A stretch of 64,000 nt of DNA from Caenorhabditis remanei (taxonomy: Eukaryota; Nematoda; Chromadorea; Rhabditida; Rhabditidae), in NCBI RefSeq assembly GCF_010183535.1, contig NC_071329.1, positions 17,188,879 to 17,252,878 on the forward strand. Direction: 5' to 3'. The notes under the pieces are model-generated. The model was not told the origin of the DNA and made no database searches. It saw nothing but the letters and a program-made list of their open reading frames with translations. A program made the position numbers and the translations under genes. Shown here one piece after another: positions 1-11,610 of the stretch (position 1 is its first letter; each line of letters begins with the position of its first letter).

Positions 1-67
1 GCGCCGTTGTAAAACGCATGTCGTGATAGTATAATTATTTAGGAATTAATTTCTTAATATAACTTAC

Positions 68-570
68 ATTGGCCCCAGTACACATTTCAAACCGCCATCT
101 TCCAGTTTAGAACATCGGATCTGTTTTTGTAGTGGAGAGAGAAGTGTAGCAATTTTGCTAATCAATCCAATTTCGTAATACGTCTTGTTTCGAAAATAAA
201 TTATTGAGTCATTAGTTATTCTTTTCAAGCCATCATTCACACGCAAATATCGTATCAATTCCTCATAACTACGAAACTTGAACGAAGAAGCAAAACCTTT
301 GAAGTTAATGTCATATTGTTGGTAGAGGCTGTCATCATAGACCTGAAAAAAACTGCTCTCGTATTTTTCTAACTAAGGCTCAAAATCAAAAACCGCATAT
401 CCACATACCAATTCATGCATATACGGAATTCGTAAATCATTGGCAATATCACGTCGCAGATTGTTAACGACGGACAAAAAGTCTTTTCGTCTTTTTTCTT
501 CTATGGGATCCGATGCATTGGACACAACGATGGATAGGAGAACGAAGAAGACTTGAAGTCGAAAATTCAT
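68..570 (-). CDS. CAP/SCP-like secreted protein, 3' part outside window
   Basis: Two exons are visible on the minus strand, 570-409 and 342-68, joined by a GTATGT...TTTTTTTCAG intron. The next donor (AT|GTAAGT) is at the window edge, so the C-terminal exons lie outside. The product starts with a signal peptide (MNFRLQVFFVLLSIVVSNAS). It then has NNLRRDIANDLRIPYMHEL and, after the junction, VYDDSLYQQYD and LSPLQKQIRC...CVLGP. The same exon boundaries and motifs recur in the two intact paralogs at 13.5-15.9 kb. The NNLRR...MHEL and SPLQ..I.C...CVLGP pattern resembles divergent nematode CAP/SCP proteins. That assignment is my inference from memory of the family; secretion is well supported. No catalytic function is claimed. 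Confidence 0.65.
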
Positions 571-1665
571 TTGTTTTTTTTTTCAAGAAGAAATGATTTA
601 CGGTATGTTGGCACTGGCACATTGACCGTAGCCTGTAGTCTAGAGGGCAAGGGAATGGTGAAAGCGGTCTCCAGTTCAAAAGTATCAAAAGCTCAAAGTA
701 AACAAGATAACAATTTAATTTTAAGTTTTCTGTAATCTAAAAGCTATTCATTCCGCAGACTTCAATCAGAAACAAAATAAAATACCGGCAAGCATAGTGA
801 GGGTTTTACGGTAAACGAAAAACGGGAAGTCAAAGAACACGATCATTGATAACGAATATGTATTTAAGTTCAAAGGAAAGCTTAATTGGAAAGTGGTACA
901 TTCTTATCAGTTGAAAAGAAGTATGACAATATTTTAAGACTGAGAGATAAAACTGATAATACTTCGTTTTTCAAAAAGAGTACAAAAGACTACTAAATAT
1001 AGGTTGTCAACTTTGGCTGTTGAGTGGAAAATCTCCTACTTTGACAGTGTATTTCGGTGGCCACCTGAATGTCCGATAAACTCAATTTTGTATGGGTTGG
1101 ACAGAATAAAAATAGCCGATTATTACTGCAGTTGACCTTTTTTTGTAGGAACACTACCTTGTACGTTACAGGTTGTCAAAGTGAAAAGCTCAAAATTTCG
1201 CTATTATGCTCTGAAAAATTTGTTGATTTCAGGAAAAATGACTTTGATGACCTACAACTTTCATGGTAGAGTCCCTGGATAAACAAATGATATACTACAA
1301 AAATTATGTGATACTTTAACTATGTCTGACTCATACAAAATGAAATTCGTCGGACATTCAAGTGACACCGAAATACACTGTCAAAGTTTGTCATTTTCCA
1401 CTGAAAACAGTCAAAATTGTTAACCTTTTGAGCGGTACTGTATAGTACAAACCTCACGTTTTTATCAATCACTTCAAACAGACTTAAATTTTGTTTAAGA
1501 CGCTTCTTATCGTTATCAATAATTGCCATTCACCGCGGTATTCACTTTTTTTTCCACATCCTACTAGCCATCCAGCAACTTTTCTTGCGCTTTTCTTTTT
1601 TTTTGTTTCAACGTTTTCCTCTCACTTAATCAAGTTTTTTTCAGAAGAATTATATATTTATCCGA
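571..1665. other. Intergenic: duplicated flank plus MITE
   Basis: No gene seen up to the next ORF. Positions 826-982 recur as a direct repeat at 3030-3180, marking the left part of a tandem duplication that includes the orphan gene at 1666. Positions 1000-1443 are a palindromic MITE. Positions 1505-1665 (containing CACCGCGGTATTCA and a TTTTTTTCAG acceptor) match the segment before the gene at 4602 and are probably promoter/5' UTR. Confidence 0.6.
1000..1443. repeat. Palindromic MITE, family A
   Basis: Imperfect inverted repeat ending in GAGCGGTACTGTA at the right. Family A is the commonest MITE here. Its hallmarks are terminal CAGTACCG..CAAAAG, an internal TTTTCA(G/A)TTGAAAATG, AACTTTGAGAGTG, and a central GTTGACAACTTTTTTGTACG. 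Other copies are at 3352, 12638, 15930, 20525, 22735, 36000, 40730/42300, 56580 and 58432. Confidence 0.65.
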
Positions 1666-2094
1666 ATGGATTTCAAATGGAGGCCACTTATCGTCTCTAA
1701 TGCGAAACACCAGGAGGAAAAGAAGAAGTTTTATGACACTATCAAAAAGATGCACGAAAGAAAAAATAAGGAGGTGAATTACTTTAAAAGACAACAGCTG
1801 AAAGAAGACATCGATAACAAAATCGTCAACTGGAATCATCATTGGTATCGCAAATCTTGGAACTACTTCGACCCTGATTTTATGAGTGAAGAAGGGCTCG
1901 CCAAGCATGCTGAAGTCGTTTATAACACGATGGGAGTGGGGACTTTTACTTTCAACACCGGTCGTGGAAAGCACTCCTCAAACGGAGTATCCGCCAATCA
2001 GATGCGACTCTTGACTATGTTCAAAGGGAGACCCAGATGTGACGTCAGAATCGACGGGAACAACGGAGGACTAGTCATTTTGAAGCGTTGGTAG
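1666..2094 (+). CDS. Orphan family protein, copy 1 (142 aa)
   Basis: Single-exon ORF of 142 residues, member of a three-copy family in this window. The start is placed at MDFKWRPLI because MDFxxxPLI is shared by all copies. A TTTTTTTCAG acceptor lies 20 bp upstream, which suggests an upstream 5' UTR intron or a trans-splice site. The N-terminal half is highly charged and probably helical (KHQEEKKKFYDTIKKMHER). The C-terminal half carries MSEEGLA, FTFNTGRG and GRPRCDVRID, the most conserved blocks. Relative to the copies at 4602 and 12057 it lacks six residues (the TDDEYM stretch) and is more diverged, with HSSNGVSA where the others have HSPNGEPA. No signal peptide or membrane segment. I do not recognise the family and assign no function. 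Confidence 0.7.
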   Translation: MDFKWRPLIVSNAKHQEEKKKFYDTIKKMHERKNKEVNYFKRQQLKEDIDNKIVNWNHHWYRKSWNYFDPDFMSEEGLAKHAEVVYNTMGVGTFTFNTGRGKHSSNGVSANQMRLLTMFKGRPRCDVRIDGNNGGLVILKRW

Positions 2095-2175
2095 GCAATG
2101 ATGGTGTTCGAATTTTTTATTTTTTATCTCAAACTTATACAGTAGTTAGGCCGTAGTAATATTCACTAACCATCA

Positions 2176-2412
2176 GGGTTGCCTCCGAATTTTTTTGGGT
2201 TTTTCGGGTTTTTCGCGGGTATGTAAGTAGACGAACTTTTTTCGGGTTTTTTCGTCTCCCGAAAAAAAACTGTTTTCGTTTTTTCGGGTTTGCGAAAAGA
2301 GTCGATTGTTTGGCTGCTTCAATTTTTTCATTTGTTATCATTTTCTGTGTCAAATTTTTTTGCCGGTTTCAATATTTTTTTTCGGGTCAAAATTTTTTGG
2401 GTGGCAACCCGG
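2176..2412. repeat. Palindromic MITE with GGGTTGCC ends
   Basis: Inverted ends GGGTTGCC...GGCAACCC enclose a T-rich core built from repeated TTTTTTCGGG and CCCGAAAA strings. Ordinary non-autonomous DNA transposon remnant; no coding. Confidence 0.5.
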
Positions 2413-2464
2413 TGGGTCTATTCTGCTAGTAGAAAACCAAGTTTGTGTTTTTTTTCTACCTCCA

Positions 2465-2600
2465 GAATAGGCTCATAACCTTAACCTTAACTTTTATTTT
2501 AAACCTTTTATCTTTTACCGATTTACCTTTTACCTTTAACCTCTAACCTTTAACCTTTAACCTTGCAGCTTTAACCTTTAACCATTAACCATTAAAATGT
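2465..2600. repeat. Degenerate TTTAACC minisatellite
   Basis: Run of imperfect CTTTAACC/ATTAACC units. It is not the nematode telomere repeat (TTAGGC). Confidence 0.6.
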
Positions 2601-3351
2601 TTATGACCCGTACCTTGAAATTTTTTCTTTTTGATTTAGTTATTTTAAAGTTATATGACCCCTTTCGAACCCCGCTTCTTTTGTATTGTATCTCTTACGG
2701 TTCTGGTTTTTGATTCCGTTTTTAACTGAAAAGATGATTTTCCCCAGAATGAAAAGTTGCGGACAATCACTTTGTTCTATTGTTTCAGAAGAGTCAAGCG
2801 GAGCGTCATCGTCGTGCTCATGACTACTGATAAGACAGTATTGGATTCCTAGTAATGCTTACGTGCCATCTCGATTCAAAAGTTTTAGAGGGAAACGGAT
2901 GTTGTCCAGCGGAAGAGTAAACATTCCAACAAGGGAAGGTCATTGAGTCAGTTTGGGGATATGGGACGTGACCTATATTATTGGAAAGTTGTGAAACGTT
3001 GATTCCAAATATATATCTAGTTTTTCCCTTCGAAGTCAAAGATCACGATTATTGATGACTAATATTTAAGTTCAAAGGAAATTTTAATTGGAAAGGTCCA
3101 CATTCTTATTAGTTAAGAAAAAGTACCGCAACATTTTAAGACTGAGAGATGAAGCTTATAATTATTTGTTCTCCAAAAGAGTTATAGTACAAAGTTAGTC
3201 GTTATTAATTGGAACAAGAAAATTTTCTTATTTTTTTGGCTGAAGGAGTGAATTTTGCGTTTTCCTGAAAAATTTACAGTACCGTTGTCACTGTTTTCAT
3301 TGTTTTTAAAAAATGATAAGCTTTGACCGTTCGTCGCGGTATGACATATTA
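2601..3351. other. Intergenic: conserved 3' flank of the orphan family
   Basis: Positions about 2640-2800 (CGCTTCTTTTGTATTGTATCTCTTA and following) match the segment downstream of the second copy (5300-5420) and, inverted, of the third (11330-11400). Positions 3030-3180 repeat 826-982. No ORF of interest. Confidence 0.5.
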
Positions 3352-3676
3352 CAGTACCGGACAAAGTGTCATAGTAAAACTAACTGTCTTAGAAAATAAC
3401 TTTTTATGATATCAAAAAGATCTAGAGTAGAGCTCCATTTTTGTAGTTGACAACTTTTTTGTACGGACACTCCTTGGAGAGTTATAGTAATTTTAAGTGG
3501 ACAGCTCAAAAATCGGACTAGTTTGCACTGAAATGAAAAGTTGTTAACAACAAAAATGGAGTTCTACTCTTGGTCTGTTTGATACATAAACATTTAATTT
3601 ATGGGACTGTTAGTTTTACCACGACACCTTCTCAAAGTTGGACATTTTCAACTGAAAAACCAAACGTTGATACCTT
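3352..3676. repeat. MITE family A copy
   Basis: Starts CAGTACCGGACAAAG and ends TCCGGTACTGTA, with the typical GTTGACAACTTTTTTGTACGG core. Confidence 0.6.
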
Positions 3677-3820
3677 TTTGTCCGGTACTGTACCTTATAT
3701 TATTCACCTTTTTAAGAATTATAGACAATTACCAAAGTGACATACCTACAAAAATTTATCTTTTAAACCGACCCTTTTTAATGCAAAATATTGAGATTTT
3801 GGAGCTTTTTTCTGGTTTTA

Positions 3821-4266
3821 CAAGAGAAGTCTTTGGGGACACCGATTTCAAACTATCTATAAATTTGATTATAGGTATTTTCGACTACGGGGGTCCATTT
3901 CTGCAGTCAAAACCTGCTAAATATCTCTGCGAGCCGAGTTATGAGCTCTCAAACTTTTCATTTGGATAAGCCTGTTCACATGTAATCCTAAATTGGCCGC
4001 ATATACGCCACTGCGCGGTTCCATTTGTGTTCCCCAGCGGTTTACCTGTGTTCGTACGTTGCAAAAATGAGAATATCTTGCGTCTACTACTTGTCGATTT
4101 GGAATTCCACATGAAAAAGCATATCCATATGGAAAGTTTGAGAGCTCATAACTCGGCAGAGACATTTAGCAGGTTTTGACTGCAGAAATGAATTCCCCAT
4201 AGTCGAAAGTACCTATAATCAAATTTATAGATAGTTTGAAATCGGCGTCCCCAAAGACTTCCCTTG
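3821..4266. mobile_element. PIF/Harbinger-like MITE with TTA target duplication
   Basis: A 446-bp palindrome with ends CAAGAGAAGTCTTTGG and CCAAAGACTTCCCTTG, flanked on both sides by TTA (3818-3820 and 4267-4269). A second copy at 19989-20439 is flanked by TCA on both sides. Three-bp T-N-A duplications are typical of PIF/Harbinger elements; the superfamily is inferred from that alone, since no transposase is present. Confidence 0.65.
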
Positions 4267-4601
4267 TTAGTCCGTTTGAAATTTTGCGTCAAATGGCAAA
4301 ATTGTCGATTGTGAAGTCTCGTAGTCGCGAATTGTCGCGGAACCTTAAAACATAACAACTTTTAATGTTTGCTCTCAAAACGTCCTCCATCTCACTACCC
4401 GTTTCAAACTGAAAATGTAGGCGTGGCGTCATTAATGTTCGATTTTATTACTCTTTTTTTTGTTATCAGTATTTGCTATACACCGCGGTATTCATTTCTT
4501 GTGCCACATCCTTCCAGCAACACCTTTCTCTTTTTCGTTATACTTCAATTTTTTCCTCTGATTTAATCAAGTTGTTTCAGAGATAAACGAATTTGACGAG
4601 A

Positions 4602-5048
4602 ATGGATTTCGAGTCAAGGCCGTTGATTCTCTTCAATTTGGAATGCCACGAAGAACAGAGGAAGTTTTACGACACTATCAAGATGATGCACGAAAGAAGG
4701 AATGAAGAAGAAAACCCCGACGAAAGAGAAGAACTAACAGGGCTCATCGATAATGACATCATCAATTGGAATGAGGAATTGTATCCTGAAGCGTGGAACT
4801 TCTTCGACACTCATTTCATGAGTGAAGAAGGGTTGGCAATGTATGCTGAAAGCGTTTATGACATGATGACTGATGATGAATATATGGGTGTTGGGAGGTT
4901 CACTTTCAACACCGGTCGTGGAATTCATTCGCCCAACGGAGAACCTGCGATTAAGAACCGTCTCTTGAAGATGTTCCAAGGAAGACCCAGATGTGACGTC
5001 AGAATCGACGAGTACAACGAAGGACTAGTCATTTTGGAACGTTGGTAG
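4602..5048 (+). CDS. Orphan family protein, copy 2 (148 aa)
   Basis: 148-residue single-exon ORF. An in-frame ATG three codons earlier (4593) is possible, but only the MDFxxxPLI start at 4602 is shared by the family. An acceptor (GTTGTTTCAG) sits just upstream, as in copy 1, and the preceding 120 bp is also shared with copy 1, so the promoter was duplicated with the gene. Blocks in order: charged helix-prone region (HEEQRKFYDTIKMMHERRNE), NWNEELYPEAWNFFDTHFMSEEGLAMYAE, then VGRFTFNTGRGIHSPNGEPA and GRPRCDVRIDEYNEGLVILE at the C-terminus. No signal peptide or membrane segment, so presumably intracellular. It is closer to the copy at 12057 than to copy 1. Function unknown. Confidence 0.75.
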   Translation: MDFESRPLILFNLECHEEQRKFYDTIKMMHERRNEEENPDEREELTGLIDNDIINWNEELYPEAWNFFDTHFMSEEGLAMYAESVYDMMTDDEYMGVGRFTFNTGRGIHSPNGEPAIKNRLLKMFQGRPRCDVRIDEYNEGLVILERW

Positions 5049-6039
5049 ACAGTGATAGTGTTCGTGATCAATAATTTTGAGTACAAACTTCCCGAATACA
5101 GTAATTAGGCCCCCCCGTAATATGTCCTAACCTTATATTGTCGAAACAAAAAAGTTCCGACTTTATGTCGCAACTTCTTTGTTTTGATAATATAGATATA
5201 AATGTTTTATGACCAACGCGAAATACATGCGTTACCCTAAAGTTTAGGTTTCCCAACATTTGTATAACCCCTTTTGAACCCCCCCCCCCCCCCCCCCCCC
5301 CCCCGCTTCTTTTGTATTGTATCTCTTATGGTTCTGGTTTTTGATGCTGTTCTTAAGTGAAAATATGCTTTTTTCCATGAATGAAAAGTTGCGAAGAATC
5401 TTTTTTTTAATTGTTTCAGATAGTCAATTGGAATATTCAGATTCCAAATAACAACTTTTTTAAACAGAAATTAAAGATAAGAACTTTTGTCATCAATCAT
5501 ACTTATCAAGGCCCGGACCGGTCAGAAAGATCGGAAAATTGGCATCAATATTCGGATTTTTTGAATTTTTTTCACGAACAAGTCAAATTTTCGGCTATCC
5601 TTCAGAATTGGAAGGAATTCTGGAAAATAATTAAAAACATTCACATTTTCGTAAAAAATTGAAAAACAATGTCAACAAAAGTTGTAGCAAATATAGTTCA
5701 TCGAGTTCAAATATAATAATTAGTTTATCCATTACATTTTTCAACGACAAACTTCATGCACTCTTATCATGAAGAGTCATTGTCGTATATACTTTTACTA
5801 TCTACTGATAAGAAAGTACTGCACTCCGAGTATTGCTTCCTTCAAAATGTTTTTACAGCCGATTTTATTGACTATGCTATTCTCACGATTGTTCTTATCG
5901 CCTTGGCTTCTCGAAGTGCCAATAAATTGAACATTTCTTATTGTCGATATAAAAAAATGTTTTGAAATTTTGAAGCTTCGGGTTCTGAATCTAGGTCATC
6001 CTTTATGAGTTCACGTCTCAAATGTTGTGAACTTTTTGA
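5049..6039. other. Intergenic: 3' flank, short palindromes, no gene
   Basis: Positions 5143-5205 form a small palindrome (ATATTGTCGAAACAAAAAAG and its complement) also found after the third orphan copy (11480-11545) and, larger, at 44768-44896. Positions 5300-5420 are the conserved 3' flank of the orphan family. Around 5498 lies an end of the CATACTTG-type MITE. No coding supported. Confidence 0.5.
5279..5304. repeat. Poly-C/poly-G tract of 26 bases
   Basis: Uninterrupted run of 26 C. In the homologous 3' flank of copy 1 (around 2670) the same site has four C, and after copy 3 (around 11385) about four G, so the run has expanded in this copy only. Confidence 0.9.
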
Positions 6040-6235
6040 AATCCTTTTCATAAGCACCACGAGACGTTCGAATTCAGATTCTGATGAAGACAAAGAAGAA
6101 TGTGACTACTCGGTTTCAGCCCGGCTTCAGATATTCATAGTTTTCGCTTTTTGTATTTATTTTTTGGTTTGTATAGTTTTATTTGTAAAATGTAAATCTC
6201 CGTGGAAAACTCATCGAGCATCTGAAAATCAATAA
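6040..6235 (+). pseudogene. Remnant of CAP-like gene C-terminus
   Basis: Reads SDSDEDKEECDYSVSARLQ followed by a hydrophobic stretch (IFIVFAFCIYFLVCIVLFVK). It closely matches the C-terminal exon of the minus-strand CAP-like gene ending at 13490 (SDSDEDKEECDCSVSTRLQ, then IFIIFAFCVYFLI). No upstream exons for the signal peptide or core domain lie near it, so it is a detached 3' fragment. The open frame runs back to 6005 but homology starts near 6040. The stop has moved downstream, adding a short basic tail (KCKSPWKTHRASENQ). Confidence 0.65.
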
Positions 6236-6261
6236 TTGCACATTATTTGTGATGTTAAGAT

Positions 6262-9200
6262 CTTGTTTCGGCCGTTGCCCACTGGACAAGAGAAACTATG
6301 AATAATCTCTGGTTTGAAGAGCACGGCCATCATCAGCAGTGGACTCTTACCAGATTTTTACAGAATATTTTTCAGCGAGAAAGGGAGTTTTTTTCTCGTT
6401 GAAATAATAAAAAGTTGAATTCCAGTATCAGATTTGTCATTTTTCGATGGTTAACTTTATGAAAACTTTTGATTTCGACATTTTTCTATAAAGTTTGTTT
6501 CCGGTAGTTGACATCGCGAGAGGCGGAAATTCAGTCCAATGATTATTTATTTTTTACAGAAAATTCATCAGTTTCATGAGCGAAACGCAGTTTTGGTTGG
6601 AAAAAACACGAATTCTTGGGTTTAGTAGAAACTCTGCTAATTCCCGATTAAGAAAAAGCGCTTTTGAAAATGATTTGCGGTGCTTGACATCAATTTTCCG
6701 ATTTTGAATATCTTTTCTCGGATTTACGATGTAGGAGTTGATTCTCAAACTGGTTTTGTATGTTTTTGCACCTTTTTAAAGTGAAATTGTATTATTTAAA
6801 GCTTTTTCTGATGCTAAACACCGAAAATCCCGTCGAGAACGTCTGTAACGGGCGGAAACTAGCCATGACATAATGTTTTACTCAAAAATTGGAAAATTTT
6901 GTTTAAAAAGTAGTTTCTATTTCTCTAATTGCAAAATATAAGTCTTGAAAAAGCTTTTTGGATCACATAACTGTCAATAAACCAGTTGTGAAGTTCTGAA
7001 ATGCCTGAAATTCGGTCATTACTCATTTGTTATGAAAATCAGTTGAAAATTGATGATTTCTGTAATTTTTTGTAAATATAAACATACTTAGCTTTAATTC
7101 TAGCGATTCTGCAACCGAAAATAACACAAAACTTACGGAAATCGCTTGAAAATATGAGTTTTCGATGAAAATAGATGAGAAGAATTACTTGTCGTCAAAT
7201 AAAATGCATTCTGGTATGCAAACACCGTGACGCGCAACTGCACAGAAGTGGGAGGAGTCATTATTATTTTTCAGCGGGAATTTAGAAAAATGACGCTAAA
7301 ATGTATATTTTCCGACGATAAAACTTAATTTTTGATGGAAAAATGTCAATTCGTTCCTGAATACCATATTTTTCCTTTTTTTGATGCCCAAAGTTATCGA
7401 TTTCACACTTCTTTCGCAGATTTTTGTTTTCGCTTCTGTATAAGATTGATTCGATTCATTTTAGATCGTTTCCTGTTATTGTTTGCCGTCAAGATTGATT
7501 TTTCTGCTTTTCGTTCACTTCTCCTGCTGTTTTCGCTAGATCTGCTGTTTTTCAACCCGTAACACTCACTTTCATATTAAAAATCTTCAAAACTTCACTT
7601 AAAACGTAAATTGTCTCGTTTCAGCTCGATAACATCGAATTCTAGCTCACAACGAGTTGACGAGCGAAGGATTTCCGTAAAAAGGGCCAGAATTATATCG
7701 AGTGCGAGTTTTGGTTTGAAAAGTGTTCCAATGGCCCATTTTTCAGCTCGAAGACTTCAAAAGCGAACCCGAATTGATTGGAGCGACACGAAGCAAGGTA
7801 GCAAGCCGCCAGTTAACGAGTGAGATCAAATGCTGGTCAGGTTTGTGAAAAATATCGAATTTTTGACTAATAAAGTTGGTTTTCATTACCGGATTTTCAG
7901 GAATCAGGAATAAAACGCATTTTTTCGGCATTATCACTCTCTAACGTTGTTTTAAGCCAAATTAGAAAGCTCGTCCGCATTTCTCTAGAGTAGGACTGCG
8001 TTTCGCTCATGAAACTGATGGATTTTCTGTAAAAAACCGTTTTCCAACGACAGAAACTTACTTTCTCGCTGAAAAAGAACCTGTTAAAAATATTGTTCCT
8101 CATAACTGTTACTTTTCCTTTAAAAGTCCCCATTTTGATACAAAGAAGAGTCCACTGCTGATGATGGCCGTGCTCTTCTTCTAGAAATTTGCTTTTTTTT
8201 CTTGTCCAGTGGAAAACGGCCGAAACAAGAATGAAATACTGTAAGTAATGTGTATTTGTTGGTTTTCAGGTGTTCTTTATGATTATTCGGCGGGATTTTC
8301 AGCAGTCAGGATTGAAAAATAGTGAAATTTTCAATAATGAGAAAGGAAACCTGAAAACGTTGCGAAGAACGAGTGAAATTCCATTTCGTCTCGAAAATCA
8401 ATTTTCATTTCAAAGATTCCTCCCGCCAACATGCCGGAAACGTAATCGACAACTTTTGAAACTGTCGGAATATCGACTAACGTAGTATTTTATCCGAAAA
8501 ATTGCGCAAAATGCGTCAAGTCCTCTCTGTTTTGCAGAGATCGTTTAGTTTTCGACCCGAATTAAAGCTAGTAAGACCAAAAATATGTTTTTTGGGACGA
8601 AAATTAATATCTTCCCATCGAAAACTAAGTTTTCTCGCTTGAAATTACACTTTGCCGTCTTTTTTCTAAATTCCCGCTGAAAAATAATTATGACTCACAG
8701 CACCCCCAAACGGGATACAGCGCTGAAAAATTTCAAACGTTCGCCGGGGAGCGCGTTTGCTATTTCAGTGCATTTAAAATCATTGATAAGACCCTAAAAC
8801 CCGTCAAAGCAGTTTTTGATTGAAAAATAAGTGATACACGGCAAAAGTACTAGCGATCTCGACATATTGAGTAATTCAGTATAATAGAAGATGATATAGA
8901 TTCAAAAAATCACACCTAGAACCTTCATTTCTTCTTTTTGAGAGTGAATGCAAAAATTGGAAAATGACATTTTTGAAAAAAACGGGTTTTTTTTCAATGG
9001 GAAGTTGTTGAACTGCTTTGAAAATATTTTATATGTTTCGAGAAATCTAGATCAGCAATAAAATTAAGAAATTTCGGTTATAATACGCAAATATGACATG
9101 AATACTCGAATTGTGCAATTTCAGCGTTTTATCCCCCTAGTGTTAATGTTACGCGAATTTTCGGTATGATGTCAGTTATTCATGCCTTTTTTGTTTTTTT

Positions 9201-11055
9201 CATTCAAAAAAGTTCTGAAAACGTAGGGAATTCGTCCAAAAACAAGCAATTTTGAGTGTTTTTTCGAAAACTCTCGAATGATCTCAGCGATTAGGCCCAT
9301 AATCCAAGGGTACATCGAAAAAAGGTACATCTATGAAAAATTTGATCATAGGGTACATTTAATCGAAGGGTACAGTGAATCTTAGGGTACATCGAGGAGC
9401 TATGATCACGGGGTACATCTATAGGGTTATCGTAGGGTACATCGAGTCAGAATTTTCATAAAATTTCAGAAGACTCAAAGTTTTTATTAATTTTCGAGAA
9501 AAGCTTTACAGATGGAGTTCAAGGAATGTGTTTCTGCTGATTTTAGAGGGATGACTTAAAAAGATTTAGCATTAAAGAAGATGCTTGAATCAATTATAGA
9601 AACTCCAATATGATCATCTCTCAAATGGTTGTTGGAGTAATTTATATGTATATCATACCTCTGAAAAAAGCAATCAACATGTTTCCGAACTCCATCTGTA
9701 AAGCTTTTCCCAAGAATTGGTGAAAACTTTGAGTCTTCTGAAATTTTATGAAAATTCTGACTCGATGTACCCTATGATAACCCTATAGATGTACCCCATG
9801 ATCATAGGTCCTCGATGTACCCTAAGATTCAATGTACCCGTCGATTCAATGTACCCTTTGATCACGATGTACCCTTTTTCGATGTACCCTTGGATTATGG
9901 GCCCAGCGATTAAGCATTTTTAAAAATTTAAAATCATAAAAAATCGATAAAACAGCTTATCGTCTACAATAGTTAGGTCTCAGAATTTATTTTAATTCGC
10001 TCTATAAAAAGTTATAGCACTTTGAAAAAAGTGCCTCTGAAAATGCACTGAAATAGCAAACGCGCTCCCCGGCGAACGTTTGAAATTTTTCAGCGCTGTA
10101 TCCCGTTTGGGGGTGCTGTGTGACTCCTCCCACTTCTGTGCAGTTGCGCGTCGCGGTGTTTGCACACCCGAATGCATTTTATTTGACGACAAGTAATTCT
10201 TCTCATTTATTTTCATCGAAATCTCATATTTTCAAGCGATTTCCGTAAGTTTTGTGTTATTTTCGGTTTCAGAATCGCTAGAATTAAAGCTAAGTATGTT
10301 TATATTCACAAAAAATTACAGAAATCATCAATTTTCGACTTTTTTTCATAAAAAATGAGTAATGACCGAATTTCAGGATTTTCAGAACTTCACAATTGGC
10401 TTCTTGACAGTTATGTGACCCAAAAAGCTTTTTCAAGGTTTCTTTTCTGTAATTAGAGCTATAGAAACTACTTGCTGGACCTTTTTTACCAAAATTTATC
10501 GATTTTTCAGGAAAAATTCTGTCATGGCTAGTTTCCGCCCGTTTTTCGACGAGATTTTCGGTGTTTACCATCATCAAAAGCTTTTAATAATACAGTTTCA
10601 GTTCAAAAAGCAGCGAAACAGTCAAAACCAGCTCGAGAATCAACTTTTACATCGTAAATCCGAGAAAAGCTAGGAAATTGTCCGAAAATAAGCCTGAAAT
10701 GTAAAAAAACTAACTTTCGATCAACTTTTGATAGGAAATCATCCAAAGTTTGACTAAAACCGCGTTTTAGATCATTTTTGACAGGAAATTTCAGAGAAAG
10801 TTTTAAAAAACGCTACAAATACCGAAAAATACAAAATTTTGACTCTTAAAATAACCAAAAATTTAGTTTTATAAGCGAAATTTCACTTTTAGCCGGTACT
10901 GGCATCCAAATCATTATTGTTTTCAGCTAAAAAACTTACTTTTTCGCCGAAAAAGAACCTGGCAAGAGTCCACTGCTGATGATGGCCGTGCTCTTTAAAC
11001 CAGAAATTATTCATAGTTTCTCTTGTCCAGTGGGAAACGGCCGAAACAAGAATTA
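6262..11055. mobile_element. Composite inverted-repeat element with ~90-bp ends
   Basis: Bounded by inverted copies of a ~90-bp sequence. The left copy (6262-6355) starts TTGTTTCGGCCGTTGCCCAC and contains GAGCACGGCCATCATCAGCA; the right copy is 10966-11055. A third, inverted end lies inside at 8148-8230. Internally, 6650-7300 pairs with about 10000-10665, 6560-6600 pairs with about 7990-8010, and 8640-8760 repeats inverted at 10030-10130. It therefore looks like nested or rearranged copies. Short ORFs inside (for example 7332-7562 and 7611-7823) match nothing I know, and no transposase is visible. The same ends frame another composite at 31917-36823. Confidence 0.5.
9292..9905. repeat. Palindrome carrying arrays of AGGGTACAT
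   Basis: A ~614-bp inverted repeat with ends GGCCCATAATCCAAGGGTAC and its complement. Each arm carries about seven spaced copies of (A/G)GGGTACAT(C/T), on the + strand in the left arm and on the - strand in the right arm. It is nested inside the composite element. Non-coding. Confidence 0.7.
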
Positions 11056-11610
11056 ATAGTAATTATTAGCTGAAATCTAAGAGAATTCACACAAAACACG
11101 AAGAAACTAACGAAAAATTATGGGCCAATACGGTTTGACACCAATTTTTTACTTGAATGCAAACAAATGTATTATAGAATAACTTCAAACAGAGCGATAC
11201 TTGGAAAAAACAAAAAAATTCTTATCAGTAGAGAATCATAATTCAGAACTATGATTGTTTGTCTTTGTTATCTGAAAAAAAACAAGTTGACCGCAAACTT
11301 TTCATTCTGGGAAAAAAGCATATTTTCACTTAAGAACAGCATCAAAAACCGAGAATCGTAAGAGGTACAATACAAAAGAAGCGGGGATCGAATTAGGTTT
11401 CATTTATTTTGCAAACCTAAACTTTAAGAAAACGCATGTATTTCGCGTTGGTCATAAAACATTTATATCTATATTATCAAAACAAAAAAGTTTCGACTTA
11501 AAGTCGGAACTTTTCAGTTTCGACAATATAAGGTTAGGACATATTACGGCCTAATTACTGTATTCAGGAAGTTTGTATTCAAAATATATTATTGATCACG
11601 AACACTATCT
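11056..11610. other. 3' flank of orphan copy 3
   Basis: Positions 11300-11600 are the inverted counterpart of the flanks at 2640-2800 and 5090-5420. No gene seen. Confidence 0.5.

Noticed and set aside
2465..2600. TTTAACC-like repeats resembling a telomere tract
   Set aside because: Units are irregular and differ from the nematode TTAGGC repeat; simple minisatellite.
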